Shown here piece by piece: positions 53,076 to 63,800 of a stretch of DNA of 64,000 nucleotides. The notes beneath the pieces are model-generated. The model was not told the origin of the DNA and searched no databases. It saw only the letters and a program-made list of their open reading frames with translations. The translations under genes and the position numbers were made by a program. The stretch covers positions 595,855 to 659,854 of the forward strand of contig NZ_LMEA01000001.1 in assembly GCF_001425235.1 (NCBI RefSeq). Reading direction: 5' to 3'. This DNA comes from Devosia sp. Root413D1 (GTDB lineage Bacteria > Pseudomonadota > Alphaproteobacteria > Rhizobiales > Devosiaceae). Position 1 is the stretch's first letter. The number at the start of each line of letters is the position of its first letter.

Positions 53076-54104
53076 ATGGGCGAGGCGGCTGAGCCTTTTC
53101 GGGGTATCGATGCGATCCTGGCATCCGAACTGGGGGCGCGGGCTCTGGAGCGCGCCTTGGCGCTCGGCTGGATCGACCTGCTTGCCGATGCCGCGCTGGA
53201 GCCTCGCGCCTTACCGAGCGCCGGCGAGCTGACCCCGACGGGATTGGCGCTGCTACTGGGACAGCTCAAAGCGATCGGGGTGATCGAAGGGGCGAGTTCC
53301 ATCGGCCTGACCGCGCGCTTCCGACAGGTGCTTGAGGCGCGCGACCTCCTCGAAGCGCGGCTCTGGTTCCTCCTGGCGATCGCCAAGGATGTGCACGAGC
53401 GCTTTGCGCTGCTGCTTGCCGACCCGGGGGCATTCGTCCAGCAGGCCGAAGTGTTTCGCCTGTTTGACTATTCCAGGGCGCTGACGACGTCGCCGGAGCA
53501 TCTGGCGGCAACCGCGCGCTGGGTCAGCTACACCACTGCGCTGACCAGGTACGAGGGCCCGCTCCTCAGCCCGATGCTGGGGCTCGAGACCGCGCGACAG
53601 CTGCTCGACGTCGGTGGCAATAGCGGCGAGTTCGCCCTGCACGTCGTGGCAATCCACCCGCAACTGAGCGCCACGGTGGTCGACCTGCCGGCGGTCTGCC
53701 AGCTCGGAGCGCTCAATATTGCCAATCGGCAGGGCGCCGAGCGGGTGACGTTCGCGCCGCGCGATATTCGCGCTGGGCGGCTCCCCGGGCCGGTCGACAC
53801 CGTCGTGTTCAAGTCGGTGCTGCATGATTGGCCCGAAGACATGGCGGGGCGCTTCATCGGCGCCGCGCGTGAGGCGCTCTATCCCGGCGGGCGGCTGCTG
53901 ATCGTCGAGCGTGCCCCCGAGTTGACGCTGGACCAGGCGATGCCGTTCTCGATGCTGGCCAACCTGGTGTTCCTGCCCTTCTTCCGGCCGGCCTCGGCAT
54001 ATGCCAAGCTGCTCGAAGCGCAGGGCTTCATCGTCGAGACGGTGCGCAACGTGGTGCTGGACATGCCGTTCCAGGTGATTGCCGCGCGCAAGCCGGCGGT
54101 CTGA
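53076..54104 (+). CDS. O-methyltransferase, Methyltransf_2 type
   Basis: 342 residues. An N-terminal helical dimerisation-like part is followed by a class I SAM domain: LLDVGGNSGEFALHV (SAM motif I), VVDLPAV (motif II), and VFKSVLHDWPEDMA, the diagnostic block of plant- and polyketide-type O-methyltransferases. The usual catalytic His is in LHDWP. ATG 53076 has GGGAG upstream. The next gene starts 11 bases after its stop, so this is the first gene of a four-gene cassette. The substrate is unknown and probably a small phenolic, polyketide-like or peptide-derived hydroxyl. Confidence 0.88.
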   Translation: MGEAAEPFRGIDAILASELGARALERALALGWIDLLADAALEPRALPSAGELTPTGLALLLGQLKAIGVIEGASSIGLTARFRQVLEARDLLEARLWFLLAIAKDVHERFALLLADPGAFVQQAEVFRLFDYSRALTTSPEHLAATARWVSYTTALTRYEGPLLSPMLGLETARQLLDVGGNSGEFALHVVAIHPQLSATVVDLPAVCQLGALNIANRQGAERVTFAPRDIRAGRLPGPVDTVVFKSVLHDWPEDMAGRFIGAAREALYPGGRLLIVERAPELTLDQAMPFSMLANLVFLPFFRPASAYAKLLEAQGFIVETVRNVVLDMPFQVIAARKPAV

Positions 54105-54115
54105 TCGGGGAAACG

Positions 54116-54931
54116 ATGGCTGAGGGTGTCGCATTGCTGGACCGCCGGCCGACTGCCGCTGATATGCGGCGCTTCGTCGAGGCGCTCCGCGGTCCGCGTG
54201 TTACCGAGCGCTCGACGAAACTCTGGCCGGGGCGGCAATCGGCCGACCGCTTCCTCGTGACCTGCCAGCCGGAGGTGCTGGGGCCCGATCCGCGCCGCCG
54301 CTTTCGCGACATCGCCCTGGCGCTCGAGTGCGATCCGGCAGCGACCGAGCGCCTGCTGGCGTCGTGGGACCGGGTCATCACCGTGCACCTTGGCTGCGAT
54401 GGGATCGATCCGCCGCTGTTCAAACTCTATGTCGAGTACGAGCTGGGCCGCTCCGAACGCTTGGACATCCCGGACGATACGATCTTTCTGTCGGCGAAAT
54501 GGCGACCGGGGGGCGAGACCCATTTCTCGCGCTATCGGCACCTCGCTTACCCCACCAACGGGGTCGAGGCGCGTGAGGCCCTGCGCAAGAGCTTCGCCAC
54601 GGATGTCGGGGAAATCTCGGCGGCGTTCACCGATCGGGTGCTGTCGGAACTGATCACCCCCCGGGGGCGCGTCGATGTGATGCTGGTCGAGGACGAGGAC
54701 ACGCCGCGCCGGTCGTTCGACATAAATCTCTATCGGGTCGATACGCCATTGGCGCGCCACCGCCGGGCATTGGAGGCGCTGTGCGAGGCCTTTGACCTTC
54801 CCGCCGCAGCGCCGCAGATCCTTGCTGACGGGGCAGGGACCATGCTTGGGCACATTGCCATCGGGCGCGACGCGACCGGGGCCGAGTTCGTCACGCTCTA
54901 CTACGCAGCCAGCAAGCATGACCATCGCTGA
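54116..54931 (+). CDS. Cassette protein B, unknown family
   Basis: 271 residues and no recognised family. No signal peptide or membrane segment. Strand-like stretches recur: RVITVHLGCDGIDPPLFKLY, TIFLSAKWRPGG, RRSFDINLYRVD and GAEFVTLYYAAS. The FKLYVEYEL and FDINLYRV strands alternate aromatic and polar residues, as in barrels that hold a hydrophobic ligand. It shares this pattern, but no clear sequence identity, with the next protein. ATG 54116 has GGGGAA upstream. Its end overlaps the next gene by 14 bases, so they are translationally linked and probably act together. Confidence 0.75.
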   Translation: MAEGVALLDRRPTAADMRRFVEALRGPRVTERSTKLWPGRQSADRFLVTCQPEVLGPDPRRRFRDIALALECDPAATERLLASWDRVITVHLGCDGIDPPLFKLYVEYELGRSERLDIPDDTIFLSAKWRPGGETHFSRYRHLAYPTNGVEAREALRKSFATDVGEISAAFTDRVLSELITPRGRVDVMLVEDEDTPRRSFDINLYRVDTPLARHRRALEALCEAFDLPAAAPQILADGAGTMLGHIAIGRDATGAEFVTLYYAASKHDHR

Positions 54932-55793
54932 GCCCCTCCCCGCCTCGCTCGCGGCCGAGGCCGGCGACCAGCTGGCCGATTTCTGCCTCTGGCCCTACGA
55001 GCCGCTGGCGCCGACCGCGAGAGGGCTGCGCAGCGAAGCCGTGCTGTGGGCCGCGGCGCAACTGGATCCCGCGGGGGGAAGGCTGCTCGCGGTGATCCGT
55101 GCCTTGCAGCACGAGCTTGGCCGGGGCCAGATCGTCTGGGGCATCAAGCAGGCCGGCGGGCGGCTGAGCTATGAGCTCTACTTCTACGACTATTCGCGGG
55201 CCGAGCGGCGAATGTCGCTGCAGCGGGTGCTTGCTTGCCTCGCGCCATTCGCGCCGAGCCGGCTGTCGATCCCGGACGAGCGCCCCTATTTCATGTTCTC
55301 GATCGACATCGAGCCGCAAGGGCTGGAGGCTCGCCGGCCGATCGACGAGGTCAATCTCTATTTCGGCAACCCAAGCACCGATCTCTCATCCGGCCTCTCC
55401 TATCGGCTGACTGCCGCGGGGCTGGAGTTCGCCAACCTCTACCACTTCTTCCACACGCGCGACGATGCGGCCGCCCTGCGCCGCAAACTCGTCACCTCGG
55501 CGCGCCTCGATGCTGCCGAGGGCGTCGCCGACCTGCTGCTCGATCCGCACAAGCTCGGGGTGGTCACGGTAATCGCCAACAAGCGGCATTCCGATGGCGT
55601 CTACTATTCGCGTGTCCGGGCGTCGCAGATGGCGGATTTTGTTGTCGAACACGGCTATCCGTCGCCTCTGGTGAGCTTCGTGCAAGCCCATCTCAACCGT
55701 TTCGAGCATCTCTATTTCGATCTGGGCGTCGACTATGCGATGGTGGATGGCAGGCTGGAGGTCTCAAAGACCGCGGTCTATGGCTTCGCCTGA
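54918..55793 (+). CDS. Cassette protein C, unknown family
   Basis: 291 residues from ATG 54918, inside the end of the preceding gene. No recognised family, signal peptide or membrane segment. Strand-like stretches include GQIVWGIKQAGGRLSYELYF, YFMFSIDIEPQG, IDEVNLYFGNPS, GVVTVIANKRHSDGVYYSRV and FEHLYFDLGVDYAMVDGRLE. The VNLYF and LYFDLGVDY patterns recall strands of ABBA-fold aromatic prenyltransferases such as NphB (VNLYFSEL), but the resemblance is weak and I do not assign that function. The radical SAM gene starts 14 bases after its stop. Confidence 0.75.
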   Translation: MTIAEPLPASLAAEAGDQLADFCLWPYEPLAPTARGLRSEAVLWAAAQLDPAGGRLLAVIRALQHELGRGQIVWGIKQAGGRLSYELYFYDYSRAERRMSLQRVLACLAPFAPSRLSIPDERPYFMFSIDIEPQGLEARRPIDEVNLYFGNPSTDLSSGLSYRLTAAGLEFANLYHFFHTRDDAAALRRKLVTSARLDAAEGVADLLLDPHKLGVVTVIANKRHSDGVYYSRVRASQMADFVVEHGYPSPLVSFVQAHLNRFEHLYFDLGVDYAMVDGRLEVSKTAVYGFA

Positions 55794-55807
55794 AGGGCGT
55801 GAACGGC

Positions 55808-56713
55808 ATGGGACGCTACGACAACGCCAGCTACGTGTCTGCGACACTGGAGTTCCGGTGCAACCTGCGCTGCGTCCACTGCATGATCGAAGGGACCATG
55901 GACCGGCTGCAGCCGGTGTCGGACGACGCCTTCGAGCAGGTGCTGCGCCGCAACCAAGCGAGCCGGCAATATAGCGGGCTGATCATGACCGGCTCGGAGA
56001 TCACGCTGCGGCGGGATCTCCCCGATCTGGCGCGGCGCGCCCGGGCCGCCGGCTTCGAGCACATCCGCATCCAGACGCACGGCATGCACCTGAGTCGCCC
56101 CGGCTACGCCGAGCAGCTGATCGAGGCGGGGGTCGATGAGTTCTTCGTCTCGGTCGCCGGCAGCGACGCGACGACCCATGACGGCATCACCACGATCAAG
56201 GGCTCGTTCGACAAGATGATTCGGGGGATGGAGATCGTCTCGAGCTTCCCCGGCACCGCGATCATCACCAACACCGTGGTCACTGAGCGCAGCTATCGCC
56301 TGCTGCCCGATGTGGTCGATGCGCTCCAGGGCATCGGAGCGCTCAGCCAGATGGAGTTCTGGCACTATTTCCCGATGAGCCGGAGCGATGACAAGCTGCT
56401 GCTGGCGGACTATCGGTTGATCGTGCCCTACCTCAGGCGGGCCTGCGAGCGCGCCGACGCGCGCGGCATCGCGGTGGAGATCAAGAATGTCCCGCAATGT
56501 CTCCTCGGCCAGGACGACTGGCGCCTCGACAACGGCCAGGCGGCGCTGCTGATCGACCCCGACTTCTGGATCGAGTTCGACAAGAACGGCTTCTATCGCT
56601 GCCCGCACCGGGAACGTTGCGCATCCAAGGCCTGCCTGGGGCTGACAGAGGCCTATATCGCGCGTTTTGGCGACATGGCGGGTGACCTCGCCCCCTATGC
56701 GTCGGCGAATTAA
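55808..56713 (+). CDS. Radical SAM enzyme with auxiliary cluster site
   Basis: 301 residues. The radical SAM motif CxxxCxxC is C18-NLR-C22-VH-C25 in SATLEFRCNLRCVHCMIEG. The SAM-side block LIMTGSEITLRRDL follows. Near the C-terminus C231, C265, C271 and C276 (QCLLG, YRCPHRERC, SKACLG) give four possible ligands for a second iron-sulfur cluster, as in twitch/SPASM-like enzymes that modify peptides or small molecules; the final CLGLTEAYIARFG also fits these. No precursor peptide gene is seen nearby. ATG 55808 has AGGG at suitable spacing. It is the last cassette gene. Confidence 0.88.
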   Translation: MGRYDNASYVSATLEFRCNLRCVHCMIEGTMDRLQPVSDDAFEQVLRRNQASRQYSGLIMTGSEITLRRDLPDLARRARAAGFEHIRIQTHGMHLSRPGYAEQLIEAGVDEFFVSVAGSDATTHDGITTIKGSFDKMIRGMEIVSSFPGTAIITNTVVTERSYRLLPDVVDALQGIGALSQMEFWHYFPMSRSDDKLLLADYRLIVPYLRRACERADARGIAVEIKNVPQCLLGQDDWRLDNGQAALLIDPDFWIEFDKNGFYRCPHRERCASKACLGLTEAYIARFGDMAGDLAPYASAN

Positions 56714-56878
56714 CCACCCGTTAATTTTATCCCGGTGCGCTTTTATCACTGCGCCCCGCATTATTTACACTAGTTCGTCAGCGACAGTTGAATATGTCAT
56801 GGCGCGTTGCTAGGCATTGCGGGTTGGTCGGCCCGGAGGGAACCGGAACGTTTTGGCCAACGCCGAGGGGGCGCATAC

Positions 56879-57646
56879 TTGGCCAAACAGTTATTGATTT
56901 ACGAGACCGCTACGCCGGTCAATCGCGGCCGTCACGCCAATTTGGCGGTCAAGACCGGGAACGATTTCAGTTTCGCGGCGAATGTGAACTCGGTGCCGCT
57001 GATGGTGGCCGAGTTTTCGCAGGTCGCCAACGAGATGGCGATCGTATTCGCCGGCAGTGGCGAAGACGTCATCCCGGCAGTGCTGCTTGGGATACGTGAG
57101 AACGAGAACCTTTTCATCGACGACAAGGGCAAGTGGCTGGGCAAGTACGTCCCGGCCTTCCTGCGGCGTTACCCCTTCGTGTTCTCCTCGAGCGATGAGG
57201 GGCAGAACTTCACCCTGTGCATCGATGAGTCGTTCGAAGGCGCCAACAATGACGGGCGCGGCGAGCGGCTGTTCGACGCCGACGGCGAGCAGACCCAGTA
57301 CCTGAAGAGCGTGCTCGGCTTCCTCCAGGCCTACCAGGTGCAGTTCCAGCGCACCAAGGACCTGTGTGCGCGCCTGCGCCAGTTCAACCTGCTCGAACCG
57401 ATGCAGGCGCAGTTTACCCTCCCCGATGGCCGCAGCATGATGCTGTCGGGCTTCGAAGTGGTGAGCCGCGACCGGCTCAAGGCGATTTCCTCCGAGCAGC
57501 TCGCAGTGCTGTTCGGTTCCGACGACCTGGAAGTCATCTATCTCCACCTGCAATCGCTGCGGAACCTGCAGGCAACTGCCGGGCGGCTCGGCGTGGCGCC
57601 GGCCGAACCCAGTGCGGCGACCGCCCCAGAGCCGGTCGCGCCGTAG
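56879..57646 (+). CDS. SapC-family protein
   Basis: 255 residues from TTG 56879, with GAGGGG about 8 bases upstream. A GTG at 56807 would add 24 residues of poor composition. The family blocks are visible: LIYETATPVNRGRHANLAVK, VPLMVAEFSQVANEMAIVFA, RRYPFVFSSSDEGQNFTLCI and LFDADGEQTQYLKSVLGFLQ. SapC was first noted with S-layer genes in Campylobacter; its activity is not well known. It lies 166 bases upstream of a giant surface protein on the same strand, and I infer a role in its maturation or display. Confidence 0.9.
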   Translation: MAKQLLIYETATPVNRGRHANLAVKTGNDFSFAANVNSVPLMVAEFSQVANEMAIVFAGSGEDVIPAVLLGIRENENLFIDDKGKWLGKYVPAFLRRYPFVFSSSDEGQNFTLCIDESFEGANNDGRGERLFDADGEQTQYLKSVLGFLQAYQVQFQRTKDLCARLRQFNLLEPMQAQFTLPDGRSMMLSGFEVVSRDRLKAISSEQLAVLFGSDDLEVIYLHLQSLRNLQATAGRLGVAPAEPSAATAPEPVAP

Positions 57647-57812
57647 CGAACTAAACCCGCGGGGGGCGCCCGCGGGACGGCCGAGTTCCGTTTGCGGCTC
57701 GGATAGGCGACAGCAAGGATACCCGCGCGTTGGCGGGCATCCTGGTGACGTAGTGCGTAACTAGCATTGCAACATCCGTCGGTGCGCCATGGCGTGCCGG
57801 ACAGGAGTCATA

Positions 57813-60800
57813 ATGGCCTATCCTTTCAGATCCGAAGGCATCTTCGGGCGTCCCACTTCGCAGCGTCGCGTGAAACTGGCCAGTGCGCTGCAGGACAGGC
57901 TGGTGCGACTGTTGCGTCGGAGCAGGTCGGATCGGCAGCTCGCCGAGCGCGTCCGCCTGGTTTTTGATTCGCTCGAACCCCGCCTGCTGCTGAATGCCGA
58001 CCTCAGCGTCAGTTTTGCCACTGATCCGGTCGCGCAGGACCATGACTTGCTCGTCCGCCTGATCGAGGAAGAGAAGGTCGTCGGTCCCACCACCGTTACC
58101 GTGCGCCGGGTCGAAATCCTCGACCAGAAGAGCGGCGGCAGGGTGCTGGCCTTCGGTGATCTCGATGAGATCAACGCGGGCGGCAGTATCAACATCATTG
58201 GCGGCTCCGGCAACGATACGCTGCGCATCGATGAGGACTCGTTCGGCTCCAACACCCTGATTCCGTCCATCACCTTCACTGGCGGTGGCGGGATAGACCG
58301 GCTGATCTACGACACCTCCGACGCAACTGCATGGTTGATCAGCGGCAACGAGGCCGGCTCGATCAACGGCCAGGCGGCCGACCTGACGTTTATCGGCGTC
58401 GAGAACCTCGAGGGTTCCGACGGCAACGCCGATACCTTTACCTTCGCTGCCGCCGGCAAGCTCAGCGGCGTCGTGGATGGCGGCTTTGGTGGGAACGATA
58501 CCGTTATCTATTCCGGCGTCAGCGCCGTCGGCGGCACCGGCAGGCTCGGCGCCAACGGTTCGGGCTCGGTCGGGCTCAGCAACGACTCGACCCTGACCTT
58601 CGAGAACCTGGAGCCGTTCACAGTCGGCGGCGGCATCAACGTCGTCGACATGCGGAACATCGTCTCGGGCGCGTCCAACAAGAACGTCTCGATCATCGCC
58701 AGTGGCGCCGATGTGGTGCGCGCGGTGATCGACGGCAGCAACTACGACACTTCCGCCACAACTCCCGTCTGGCTCTACCTGGGCGACCTGGCCAACGTCA
58801 CCACCATCAGTTCGCTGCCCTCCAATGCCGCCTTCTCGCTGATGGTTGACGCGGGCGAGCAGATCCTCGTCGCCGGCGACGTCACGGTCGGCGGTTCGCT
58901 CGGGCTGAGCGCCGAGAACGTCACCATCCAGGCGGGCGCCGATGTCGTCGCCGACGCCGTCACCATCAAGGCCATCGACTGGTCGCGCGTCTCGCTCGAC
59001 GCGGCGGGCGCCAATCCCGATGGCGACGGCAATGTGGCGACCTTGAGCGTCACCCGCACCACGCTGGCGACCGTGCAGGTCAACGGCAGCATCACTGCCG
59101 ATTCGGTGATCGTGGCGTCGGTTGCGGCCAATACGGTGCGCGCGCACGGCATGGCCAATGTGGCGCTGAAGACCATTTCGACGACGCTGAACAACACCTC
59201 GACGGTGACGATCAACGGCACCGTCAGCGGTCAGGCCGTCAGTATCGGCGCCGATACGGATGTCGATGTCGACATCATGCTGACCGAGGTGCCGATTCCG
59301 AACATGCTCGGGTTGGCCGAAGTGACCTTCCCGACCTCGATCTTCTCGCTGACAGCGGCGCCGGGAAAGATCGTCCTGCCGCCCGGCATGATCGACGCGA
59401 TCCTCTACCCCGACCTGTACCGGGGCGAGGACGGCCAGTTGTATCGCGAATCGGACGATACGCTTGTCACCAATCCGGTGCCGCGGCCGAGCATCTCGTC
59501 GTTCGATGCCGCCTTCACCAGCGCGATCGAAAGTGGCCAGGTCGCCCTGGAAGAAATTGAGGCGCTGATCAACACCACCATCAGCGATGTCACGAACGCC
59601 TACAACACCGGTGGTGCCGGGATCATCGACACCAATAATGTCGATGCCGACGTCAACGTCACCAACATCACCACGGTCACGGTTGCCGCCAACGCGGCGG
59701 TGACAGCGACCAGCGGCGCGGGCACCGTGGCCATCGCGGCTGACGACCAAACCATCGTTCGCGATATCATCCAGACCGAAATCGACGCCTTCAAGCCCAA
59801 GCTCTCGACCATCGTGGTGTTCTCGGCGATCGATTCCGACACCTCGATCAACCGCAATACCTCGGTGATGGTCGGCACGCCCGCGCCGACGGCGGTACCT
59901 GGGGTGCTGCCCAACGCCCTGCGGGCCACCAACGCCATAAGTGTCAGCGCCAACAGCGCCGGCGACGTGCGCAACGAGATCGTTTCCAACCAGATGGGTT
60001 CGGTCACCAACGAGGCGACCGAAGCCACCACCGCGACGATCCGCGGCATCAAGATCGATGGCGGCTCGCCCGCCACCGCGGTCGGCAGGCTTTCGCTCTC
60101 GGCAACCAGCAATACCGGTTACTCGGCCACCAGCCTCGATTCCGACAACGCGGTGATCGGCACAACTTCGGCGAAGCTCGATGCCAGCGACGTACGCGCC
60201 GGCAGCGGCGGCGTCAGCGTTTCGGCCATCGATCGCTCATCGGTCACGGCGCTCGCCGTGCCCTTCCTGCCGCCACTCGACGCCAACGGCGACGCGCCCG
60301 ACCCGGCCGTCAAGAAGCACATCGCCCGCGTCGCGATCATCAACCAGATTCAGAAAGACACGACCGCGGCGATCAACGCCTCGACCATCGTGTCGGCCGG
60401 CGACGTCACCGTCGAGGCGTTGAACATCACCACCATCACCGCCTTCTCCGAATCGATCCCGATGGAGGAAGCGCCCGAGGTCGACCCGCTGGATGCGATC
60501 ACCGCCAAGAAGGTGATGGCCGGCATTCTCGTCGCCAACGTGGTGAACGGCTCGACCACGGCGACGATCAGCGGCGGCACGCTCACCACCACCGGCGCCG
60601 GCAGCGATGTGCTGGTCAAGGCGACCGACGACAGTTTCCTCGATGCCTCCATCTACCTGAACATGGAAGGCCGTGGCATCTCGGGCGCCAAGCTGTTGAA
60701 GATGCTGAAGGGCGGCGCTGCGTCAGCGGCGCGCATGGAGGCGATGAACATCGTCGGCTGGGATATCGGTCAGGGACCGACCCTCTCCGGCAACACGCTG

Positions 60801-63800
60801 GCCTTCCAGAAGGCAACGCTCGACGCGATCCTCGGCACCGAGTTCTTCCAATCTCCCACCGAGGTCCAGGTCAAGGCGTCGATCACCGACGCGGTGGTCT
60901 CGGCTGCAGGCGCCATTTCGGCGGTCGCGCTCTCGAAGGGCACCGCCAACACCACGGTTTCCAGTTCGTCCAAGCAGACCAACGATGTCGGCGTTCTGAA
61001 GGCCAACGCCAAGGTGCTTGGCGTTGCGCTGGCCAACAACCAGATCAACCGGCTCGCTTCCGCGGTAATTGATGGCGGGGCCACCGACAAGGCGATCACC
61101 GCCGGCGGGGCTCTGATCGTCAATGCCGACGACGAGACGCGGATCAATTCCAACGTCAAGCTGACCGGCACCGCGATCTCCAGTACCGATGGCGGGCTGC
61201 ATGCGCTCGAGCGCTTCTTCGAGTACGGGCTCGCCGATACCATCGAGGAAGCGGTCACCGGCACGTCGCTGAACAACCGCGGCATCACGCTCGATGCCGA
61301 CCGCGTGCTGACCGACGGTATCACCACTGCTCCGGTTGCCTACGGCACGACCGTCGGCCTCGACTACGATCTCGTCACCTCCAAGAAGACGCCGCTGACG
61401 ATCACCAAGGACCAGATCCTGCTGGTTTCCGAGGTCGGCAACTCCGGCAAGCTCTACAAGTATATCGGCTCGGATCCGCTCACCGTCACCAACTGGAAAT
61501 CCGGCGGGCCGAATTTCGGCGATGTGAACACCTGGCAGGCGATCAAGGGCGAGGCCGGCGACACCTACACCTATCTGGGTGCCGATCAGCTGGTGCTCGA
61601 CCTCTCCATGGTCGATTTCACCGACAAGGGCCTGTGGAAACCCGACCTCGACTACTCGATCTTCACCGACCAGTACAACATTCGCTCGGTCGGCGCTAAG
61701 GCCACCGGCCAGGTCATCGTGCTCAACGACCTGCGTGGCGGCGCCACGGCGCTGCTCACCAACGCCGTGGTCAACGCCAATACCGTCTCGGTCGATGCCA
61801 AGTCGATCGGTGAGATCACGGCCAATGCCGACGTCTACAACGAGGTGCAGGGCGGCGGCACGTTCAACGAGGATTCGCTGCTCAAGAAGTTCGCGCCCAA
61901 GGGCGTCAAGGGCACCATCCTCAAGAAGCTGCTGAAGGGCGGCAAGACCGGCGCGCAGAGCGCCATCATTTCCACCAACCTGATCCAGGGCGCCACCTCG
62001 GCGCAGATCATCGATGCCCAGCTCGGCGCGGCAAACGCCAAGATCGGCTCGGTGTCGGTGCGGGCGGACAACTCCGCCACCATCACGGCGGAGAACTCGG
62101 CGGTCTCGACCGGTGAGGGCGCCTCCAAGATGCAGGCGCTGCAAATCGCCAACAACACCATCGGCTGGGCGCGCGGCAACCTGCTGTTCAATTCCGTCGA
62201 GACCTTGCTGGGCGACTTTGTTGATGACGCCGACACGGGCCAGACCGTGGCCCTGCGCCAGCAAACCGTCTACGACGTCGAGGCGCGCATCACCAACTCG
62301 AACGTGCAGTCTTCGGCCGACGTGCTGGTCGAGGCATTGTCGTCGGGTCTCATCACCGCGGTGCTGGATAACCGCGCATCGGCCGCGTTCCAGGCGATCG
62401 CCCAGACCAAGTCGTCGTCGCTGGCCCTGGCTATCGCCGGCAACAAGATCTCCAACAGCGCCACCGCCAGGATCAACGCGGCCTCCACCGTTGCCGGCGC
62501 GACGGTCACGGTGCGGGCGGTTAATTCCGCCATTATCGACACGCTGACCAATGTCGGTGCGGACAACACCACGGCGACGACCTATGGCGCCGACGTGCTC
62601 AGCGATGTCGTCAGCGCTGTGGTCGACGACTACAAGTACACCACCAAATCCGGCACGCCGGGGTTCTTCGGTTCGGCGGAAAAGCTGACCTTCGGCGATA
62701 AGGTACTGGTCCACGCCGAGATCAATCTCGATGAGCTGCTGCAGCCCAACACTATCGAAATCAAGGCCGGCGACCGGGTCCAGAAGGGCGGCGTCGTCTA
62801 CGAATACGCCGGCCTCGACACCATCACCTCGCTGGGTGCCCTGCAGACTGAGACCTTCAGCAACACGGGCCGCTGGAAGGTAACCACCGGCAAGGCTGGC
62901 GACGTCTACCAGTATATGGGCACGGCCACCGATCAGATCGATCTGGCCGAGGCCGACTTCACCGATTTCGGCCTGTGGAAGCAGCTGACCACCGACGACA
63001 TAATCTCGCCGGCCTTCGCCCAGACCCTGGTCAGCGCCAAGATGGGGCAGGCCAAGGCGACCAGCAAGGCCAAGGGCAAGGAATTCAAGGACCCGCTGAA
63101 GACCGGTAGCGCTGCCAAGGGCGGCATTTTCGCGCGCAACCAGGTCGACGCCTATGTGACGGCGGCAATCGAAAGCTCGACCATTGCCTCGACCGGCAAG
63201 ATCGACGTCACCGCCGACCAGATCGCGACGATCAAGGCGACCGATATCAGCGTCATCAGTTCCGAGAACGTCACCGACGGCAACGCCTCCAAGGCGTTCG
63301 GCGCGGTCTCGGTGTCCAACAGCATCCTGGGCGCCACCCTCGCGACGGTCAACGGCTCGACCATCAGCAAGGGGACGGGCGTCGGCAACGATCTGACCGT
63401 CCGCGGCACCAACGCGGCGACCATCGAATCCACCGCGCTCAGCGAGATGAGCGCCGGCGGCAAGGTGGTCAACGCGGTGATCGCCTTCAACTCGGTCGGC
63501 TGGAAACCGCAGAACCTGTTCCTCGATGCGGTCGATCTGATCATCGGCTCACCGGAAGTGGCGACGGCGCTCGGTAACGAGCAGGCGTTCTCGACCACCT
63601 CCTCGATCGTCAATTCGGACATCGACGTCGCGGGCTCGATCAGCGTTACCGCCGAGAACTCGGCCCGCATCACTGCGGTCACCGGCAACGAAGCCAAGCA
63701 AGAATGGTCGAACCCGTTCGGCGTCGTTGCCAAGCAGGGCGCCAAGGGCCTGGCGGTGGGCGCACTGCTCGCCATGAACAAGATCAGTGCCGGCGCCGAT

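Noticed and set aside
57651-59750. A 699-codon open frame on the reverse strand
   Set aside because: It is antisense to the giant adhesin, its composition is Arg/Gly/Asp/His-rich, and it has no domain. Such frames are expected opposite GC-rich genes. The adhesin frame has a good start, ribosome binding site and LEPR-XLL motif.
60723-62714. A 663-codon open frame on the reverse strand
   Set aside because: Also antisense to the adhesin with the same shadow composition and no motif.
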